Assembly: GCA_030435675.1 (NCBI GenBank)
Contig: JAUCMV010000006.1
Location: forward strand, 412,728 to 476,727
Direction: 5' to 3'
From: Steinernema hermaphroditum
Lineage: Eukaryota > Nematoda > Chromadorea > Rhabditida > Steinernematidae
DNA: 64,000 nt
The translations under genes and the position numbers were made by a program. Under the pieces are notes generated by a model. It was not told where the DNA came from. It searched no databases and saw only the letters and a list, made by a program, of their open reading frames with translations. This document shows positions 57,601 to 64,000 of this stretch, one piece after another (the first letter of the stretch is position 1; every line of letters starts with the position of its first letter).

Positions 57601-60600
57601 CTATCTGTCTCGAATTGAAAGTTTTGCAGGAAACTAAGATAGTCCACAGGAAATCCCAACGGGAATAGGCGCGTTCGATCAGGCTCGTGCAGTTCTACAA
57701 GATCCAATCATAAAAATGCTATGGTACTTTGGAGCAGGAGGGTCAGATGCAGAACTCTTTGTATGAACAAGGCCCTATCTGTCTCGAATTGAAAGTTTTG
57801 CAGGAAACTAAGATAGTCCACAGGAATCCCAACGGGAATAGGCGCGTTCGATCAGGCTCGTGCAGTTCTACAAGATCCAATCATAAAAATGCTATGGTAC
57901 TTTGGAGCAGGAGGGTCAGATGCAGAACTCTTTGTATGAACAAGGCCCTATCTGTCTCGAATTGAAAGTTTTGCAGGAAACTAAGATAGTCCACAGGAAT
58001 CCCAACGGGAATAGGCGCGTTCGATCAGGCTCGTGCAGTTCTACAAGATCCAATCATAAAAATGCTATGGTACTTTGGAGCAGGAGGGGTCAGATGCAGA
58101 ACTCTTTGTATGAACAAGGCCCTAACTGTCTCGAATTGAAAGTTTTGCAGGAAACTAAGATAGTCCACAGGAAATCCAACAAGAGTAGGCGCGTTCGATC
58201 AGGCTCGTGCAGTGCTACAAGATCCAATCATAAAAATGCTATGGTACTTTGGAGCAGGAGGGTCAGATGCAGAACTCTTTGTATGAACAAGGCCCTATCT
58301 GTCTCGAATTGAAAGTTTTGCAGGAAACTAAGATAGTCCACAGGAATCCCAACGGGAATAGGCGCGTTCGATCAGGCTCGTGCAGTTCTACAAGATCCAA
58401 TCATAAAAATGCTATGGTACTTTGGAGCAGGAGGGTCAGATGCAGAACTCTTTGTATGAACAAGGCCCTATCTGTCTCGAATTGAAAGTTTTGCAGGAAA
58501 CTAAGATAGTCCACAGGAAATCCCAACGGGAATAGGCGCGTTCGATCAGGCTCGTGCAGTTCTACAAGATCCAATCATAAAAATGCTATGGTACTTTGGA
58601 GCAGGAGGGTCAGATGCAGAACTCTTTGTATGAACAAGGCCCTATCTGTCTCGAATTGAAAGTTTTGCAGGAAACTAAGATAGTCCACAGGAAATCCAAC
58701 GGGAATAGGCGCGTTCGATCAGGCTCGTGCAGTTCTACAAGATCCAATCATAAAAATGCTATGGTACTTTGGAGCAGGAGGGTCAGATGCAGAACTCTTT
58801 GTATGAACAAGGCCCTATCTGTCTCGAATTGAAAGTTTTGCAGGAAACTAAGATAGTCCACAGGAATCCCAACGGGAATAGGCGCGTTCGATCAGGCTCG
58901 TGCAGTTCTACAAGATCCAATCATAAAAATGCTATGGTACTTTGGAGCAGGAGGGTCAGATGCAGAACTCTTTGTATGAACAAGGCCCTATCTGTCTCGA
59001 ATTGAAAGTTTTGCAGGAAACTAAGATAGTCCACAGGAAATCCCAACGGGAATAGGCGCGTTCGATCAGGCTCGTGCAGTTCTACAAGATCCAATCATAA
59101 AAATGCTATGGTACTTTGGAGCAGGAGGGTCAGATGCAGAACTCTTTGTATGAACAAGGCCCTATCTGTCTCGAATTGAAAGTTTTGCAGGAAACTAAGA
59201 TAGTCCACAGGAATTCCAACAAGAATAGGCGCGTTCGATCAGGCTCGTGCAGTTCTACAAGATCCAATCATAAAAATGCTATGGTACTTTGGAGCAGGAG
59301 GGTCAGATGCAGAACTCTTTGTATGAACAAGGCCCTATCTGTCTCGAATTGAAAGTTTTGCAGGAAACTAAGATAGTCCACAGGAATCCCAACGGGAATA
59401 GGCGCGTTCGATCAGGCTCGTGCAGTTCTACAAGATCCAATCATAAAAATGCTATGGTACTTTGGAGCAGGAGGGTCAGATGCAGAACTCTTTGTATGAA
59501 CAAGGCCCTATCTGTCTCGAATTGAAAGTTTTGCAGGAAACTAAGATAGTCCACAGGAATCCCAACGGGAATAGGCGCGTTCGATCAGGCTCGTGCAGTT
59601 CTACAAGATCCAATCATAAAAATGCTATGGTACTTTGGAGCAGGAGGGTCAGATGCAGAACTCTTTGTATGAACAAGGCCCTATCTGTCTCGAATTGAAA
59701 GTTTTGCAGGAAACTAAGATAGTCCACAGGAATCCCAACGGGAATAGGCGCGTTCGATCAGGCTCGTGCAGTTCTACAAGATCCAATCATAAAAATGCTA
59801 TGGTACTTTGGAGCAGGAGGGTCAGATGCAGAACTCTTTGTATGAACAAGGCCCTATCTGTCTCGAATTGAAAGTTTTGCAGGAAACTAAGATAGTCCAC
59901 AGGAATTCCAACGGGAATAGGCGCGTTCGATCAGGCTCGTGCAGTTCTACAAGATCCAATCATAAAAATGCTATGGTACTTTGGAGCAGGAGGGTCAGAT
60001 GCAGAACTCTTTGTATGAACAAGGCCCTATCTGTCTCGAATTGAAAGTTTTGCAGGAAACTAAGATAGTCCACAGGAATCCCAACGGGAATAGGCGCGTT
60101 CGATCAGGCTCGTGCAGTTCTACAAGATCCAATCATAAAAATGCTATGGTACTTTGGAGCAGGAGGGTCAGATGCAGAACTCTTTGTATGAACAAGGCCC
60201 TATCTGTCTCGAATTGAAAGTTTTGCAGGAAACTAAGATAGTCCACAGGAAATCCCAACGGGAATAGGCGCGTTCGATCAGGCTCGTGCAGTTCTACAAG
60301 ATCCAATCATAAAAATGCTATGGTACTTTGGAGCAGGAGGGTCAGATGCAGAACTCTTTGTATGAACAAGGCCCTATCTGTCTCGAATTGAAAGTTTTGC
60401 AGGAAACTAAGATAGTCCACAGGAATCCCAACGGGAATAGGCGCGTTCGATCAGGCTCGTGCAGTTCTACAAGATCCAATCATAAAAATGCTATGGTACT
60501 TTGGAGCAGGAGGGTCAGATGCAGAACTCTTTGTATGAACAAGGCCCTATCTGTCTCGAATTGAAAGTTTTGCAGGAAACTAAGATAGTCCACAGGAATC

Positions 60601-63600
60601 CCAACGGGAATAGGCGCGTTCGATCAGGCTCGTGCAGTTCTACAAGATCCAATCATAAAAATGCTATGGTACTTTGGAGCAGGAGGGTCAGATGCAGAAC
60701 TCTTTGTATGAACAAGGCCCTATCTGTCTCGAATTGAAAGTTTTGCAGGAAACTAAGATAGTCCACAGGAAATCCCAACGGGAATAGGCGCGTTCGATCA
60801 GGCTCGTGCAGTTCTACAAGATCCAATCATAAAAATGCTATGGTACTTTGGAGCAGGAGGGTCAGATGCAGAACTCTTTGTATGAACAAGGCCCTATCTG
60901 TCTCGAATTGAAAGTTTTGCAGGAAACTAAGATAGTCCACAGGAAATCCCAACGGGAATAGGCGCGTTCGATCAGGCTCGTGCAGTTCTACAAGATCCAA
61001 TCATAAAAATGCTATGGTACTTTGGAGCAGGAGGGTCAGATGCAGAACTCTTTGTATGAACAAGGCCCTATCTGTCTCGAATTGAAAGTTTTGCAGGAAA
61101 CTAAGATAGTCCACAGGAATCCCAACGGGAATAGGCGCGTTCGATCAGGCTCGTGCAGTTCTACAAGATCCAATCATAAAAATGCTATGGTACTTTGGAG
61201 CAGGAGGGTCAGATGCAGAACTCTTTGTATGAACAAGGCCCTAACTGTCTCGAATTGAAAGTTTTGCAGGAAACTAAGATAGTCCACAGGAAATCCAACA
61301 AGAATAGGCGCGTTCGATCAGGCTCGTGCAGTTCTACAAGATCCAATCATAAAAATGCTATGGTACTTTGGAGCAGGAGGGTCAGATGCAGAACTCTTTG
61401 TATGAACAAGGCCCTATCTGTCTCGAATTGAAAGTTTTGCAGGAAACTAAGATAGTCCACAGGAATCCCAACGGGAATAGGCGCGTTCGATCAGGCTCGT
61501 GCAGTTCTACAAGATCCAATCATAAAAATGCTATGGTACTTTGGAGCAGGAGGGTCAGATGCAGAACTCTTTGTATGAACAAGGCCCTATCTGTCTCGAA
61601 TTGAAAGTTTTGCAGGAAACTAAGATAGTCCACAGGAAATCCCAACGGGAATAGGCGCGTTCGATCAGGCTCGTGCAGTTCTACAAGATCCAATCATAAA
61701 AATGCTATGGTACTTTGGAGCAGGAGGGTCAGATGCAGAACTCTTTGTATGAACAAGGCCCTATCTGTCTCGAATTGAAAGTTTTGCAGGAAACTAAGAT
61801 AGTCCACAGGAAATCCCAACGGGAATAGGCGCGTTCGATCAGGCTCGTGCAGTTCTACAAGATCCAATCATAAAAATGCTATGGTACTTTGGAGCAGGAG
61901 GGTCAGATGCAGAACTCTTTGTATGAACAAGGCCCTATCTGTCTCGAATTGAAAGTTTTGCAGGAAACTAAGATAGTCCACAGGAATCCCAACGGGAATA
62001 GGCGCGTTCGATCAGGCTCGTGCAGTTCTACAAGATCCAATCATAAAAATGCTATGGTACTTTGGAGCAGGAGGGTCAGATGCAGAACTCTTTGTATGAA
62101 CAAGGCCCTATCTGTCTCGAATTGAAAGTTTTGCAGGAAACTAAGATAGTCCACAGGAATCCCAACGGGAATAGGCGCGTTCGATCAGGCTCGTGCAGTT
62201 CTACAAGATCCAATCATAAAAATGCTATGGTACTTTGGAGCAGGAGGGTCAGATGCAGAACTCTTTGTATGAACAAGGCCCTATCTGTCTCGAATTGAAA
62301 GTTTTGCAGGAAACTAAGATAGTCCACAGGAATCCCAACGGGAATAGGCGCGTTCGATCAGGCTCGTGCAGTTCTACAAGATCCAATCATAAAAATGCTA
62401 TGGTACTTTGGAGCAGGAGGGTCAGATGCAGAACTCTTTGTATGAACAAGGCCCTATCTGTCTCGAATTGAAAGTTTTGCAGGAAACTAAGATAGTCCAC
62501 AGGAATTCCAACGGGAATAGGCGCGTTCGATCAGGCTCGTGCAGTTCTACAAGATCCAATCATAAAAATGCTATGGTACTTTGGAGCAGGAGGGTCAGAT
62601 GCAGAACTCTTTGTATGAACAAGGCCCTATCTGTCTCGAATTGAAAGTTTTGCAGGAAACTAAGATAGTCCACAGGAATCCCAACGGGAATAGGCGCGTT
62701 CGATCAGGCTCGTGCAGTTCTACAAGATCCAATCATAAAAATGCTATGGTACTTTGGAGCAGGAGGGTCAGATGCAGAACTCTTTGTATGAACAAGGCCC
62801 TATCTGTCTCGAATTGAAAGTTTTGCAGGAAACTAAGATAGTCCACAGGAATCCCAACGGGAATAGGCGCGTTCGATCAGGCTCGTGCAGTTCTACAAGA
62901 TCCAATCATAAAAATGCTATGGTACTTTGGAGCAGGAGGGTCAGATGCAGAACTCTTTGTATGAACAAGGCCCTATCTGTCTCGAATTGAAAGTTTTGCA
63001 GGAAACTAAGATAGTCCACAGGAAATCCAACAAGAATAGGCGCGTTCGATCAGGCTCGTGCAGTTCTACAAGATCCAATCATAAAAATGCTATGGTACTT
63101 TGGAGCAGGAGGGTCAGATGCAGAACTCTTTGTATGAACAAGGCCCTATCTGTCTCGAATTGAAAGTTTTGCAGGAAACTAAGATAGTCCACAGGAATCC
63201 CAACGGGAATAGGCGCGTTCGATCAGGCTCGTGCAGTTCTACAAGATCCAATCATAAAAATTCTATGGTACTTTGGAGCAGGAGGGTCAGATGCAGAACT
63301 CTTTGTATGAACAAGGCCCTATCTGTCTCGAATTGAAAGTTTTGAGGAACTAAGATAGTCCACAGTAATCCCAACGGGAATAGGCGCGTTCGATCAGGCT
63401 CGTGCAGTTCTACAAGATCCAATCATAAAAATTGGTAGCTGGGAGGGGGTCAGATGCAGAACTCTTTGTATGAACAAGGCCCTATCTGTCTCGAATTGAA
63501 AGTTTTGCAGGAAACTAAGATAGTCCACAGGAATTCCAACGGGAATAGGCGCGTTCGATCAGGCTCGTGCAGTTCTACAAGATCCAATCATAAAAATGCT

Positions 63601-64000
63601 ATGGTACTTTGGAGCAGGAGGGTCAGATGCAGAACTCTTTGTATGAACAAGGGCCCTATCTGTCTCGAATTGAAAGTTTTGCAGGAAACTAAGATAGTCC
63701 ACAGGAATCCCAACGGGAATAGGCGCGTTCGATCAGGCTCGTGCAGTTCTACAAGATCCAATCATAAAAATATGGTACTTTGGAGCAGGAGGGGTCAGAT
63801 GCATAACTCTTTGTATGAACAAGGCCCTAACTGTCTCGAATTGGAAGTTTTGCAGGAAACTAAGATAGTCCACAGGAAATCCAACAAGAGTAGGCGCGTT
63901 CGATCAGGCTCGTGCAGTGCTACAAGATCCAATCATAAAAATGCTATGGTACTTTGGAGCAGGAGGGTCAGATGCAGAACTCTTTGTATGAACAAGGCCC
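42331..64000 (+). repeat. Satellite C, 173-174-bp tandem array (~125 copies), open at window end
   Basis: The monomer is marked by GGCGCGTTCGATCAGGCTCG, CTACAAGATCCAATCATAAA, TGCTATGGTACTTTGGAGC, AACTCTTTGTATGAACAAGG and TTTTGCAGGAAACTAAGATA. The basic period is 173 bp. Monomers with one extra base (GGAGGGG for GGAGGG, or GAAATCCCAAC) are 174 bp. Two main subtypes differ at GAAATCCAACAAGAGTAG versus GAATCCCAACGGGAATAG. Rare variants (ATTGGAGCGGAGGGG) occur at 45171, 47398 and 56513. The first two blocks are a 2227-bp duplication. Repeated open frames here start at TTG and shift frame from monomer to monomer, so they are not genes. Confidence 0.98.
51527..51616. other. Degenerate A-rich patch in satellite C
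   Basis: After a normal ATCATAAAAA the monomer changes to GAGGAGAGGAGGG, then long A and T runs (over 20 A in a row), and resumes mid-monomer at GTTCGATCAGGC. A similar corruption is present once in each of the other two arrays. Confidence 0.65.

Noticed and set aside
42415..63336. Dozens of near-identical 78-aa open frames in satellite C
   Set aside because: They begin at TTG, overlap each other in different frames, have the exact 173-bp spacing of the satellite and resemble no protein. They are by-products of the tandem repeat.

Overview
The window is nuclear DNA from a nematode, most likely a clade V (Rhabditina/strongylid-like) worm. The evidence is small exons split by 39-50 nt introns with TTTCAG-type acceptors, acceptor-like sites just upstream of most start codons (suggesting spliced-leader trans-splicing), two divergent nematode-type Cys-loop receptor genes, RTE and BEL/Pao retroelement debris, and long satellite arrays. 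There are no operons of prokaryotic type, no CRISPR array and no intact rRNA or tRNA gene. Gene models were spliced by hand. Every multi-exon model with moderate or higher confidence gives a coding length divisible by three with no internal stop.

Gene-rich left part, 1-21.7 kb. In order: an endosomal Na+(K+)/H+ exchanger of the NHE6/7/9 (nhx-5-like) type (+); an unrecognised basic protein (-) whose model needs a GC-AG intron; a DNA ligase I with a very short N-terminus (+); a coiled-coil ORF (-) enclosed by a 248-bp inverted repeat; uncertain minus-strand ORFs; a dihydrodiol dehydrogenase-like Gfo/Idh/MocA oxidoreductase (+); two paralogous small secreted four-cysteine proteins (+); and two tail-to-tail Cys-loop ligand-gated channel genes. 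One of these is highly divergent (+). The other carries the PAR anion-selectivity motif (-).

Transposon-rich middle, 11.8-28.1 kb in patches. It holds a retroposon family with two copies in perfect 12-bp target-site duplications (11842-12465 and 25041-25185) and diverged relatives near 14.1, 22.2 and 22.9 kb, an RTE tail (25.9-26.2 kb), an LTR-like stretch and an inverted BEL/Pao gag fragment (27.4-28.0 kb).

Satellite-rich right part, 28.1-64 kb. Three tandem arrays, unrelated in most of their sequence, have nearly the same period: satellite A (28.13-36.77 kb, 174-176 bp, about 49 copies), satellite B (40.5-42.33 kb, 174 bp, about 10 copies) and satellite C (42.33 kb to the window end, 173-174 bp, about 125 copies). 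Between A and B lie an internally deleted RTE retrotransposon joined to a tRNA-like (A box/B box) sequence, and a compact PIF/Harbinger-like DNA transposon with TAA target duplications that encodes a MADF-domain protein. The shared nucleosome-scale period, a sequence motif common to the A edge and the B monomer, higher-order repeats, and a degenerate homopolymer patch in each array are the main unusual observations.
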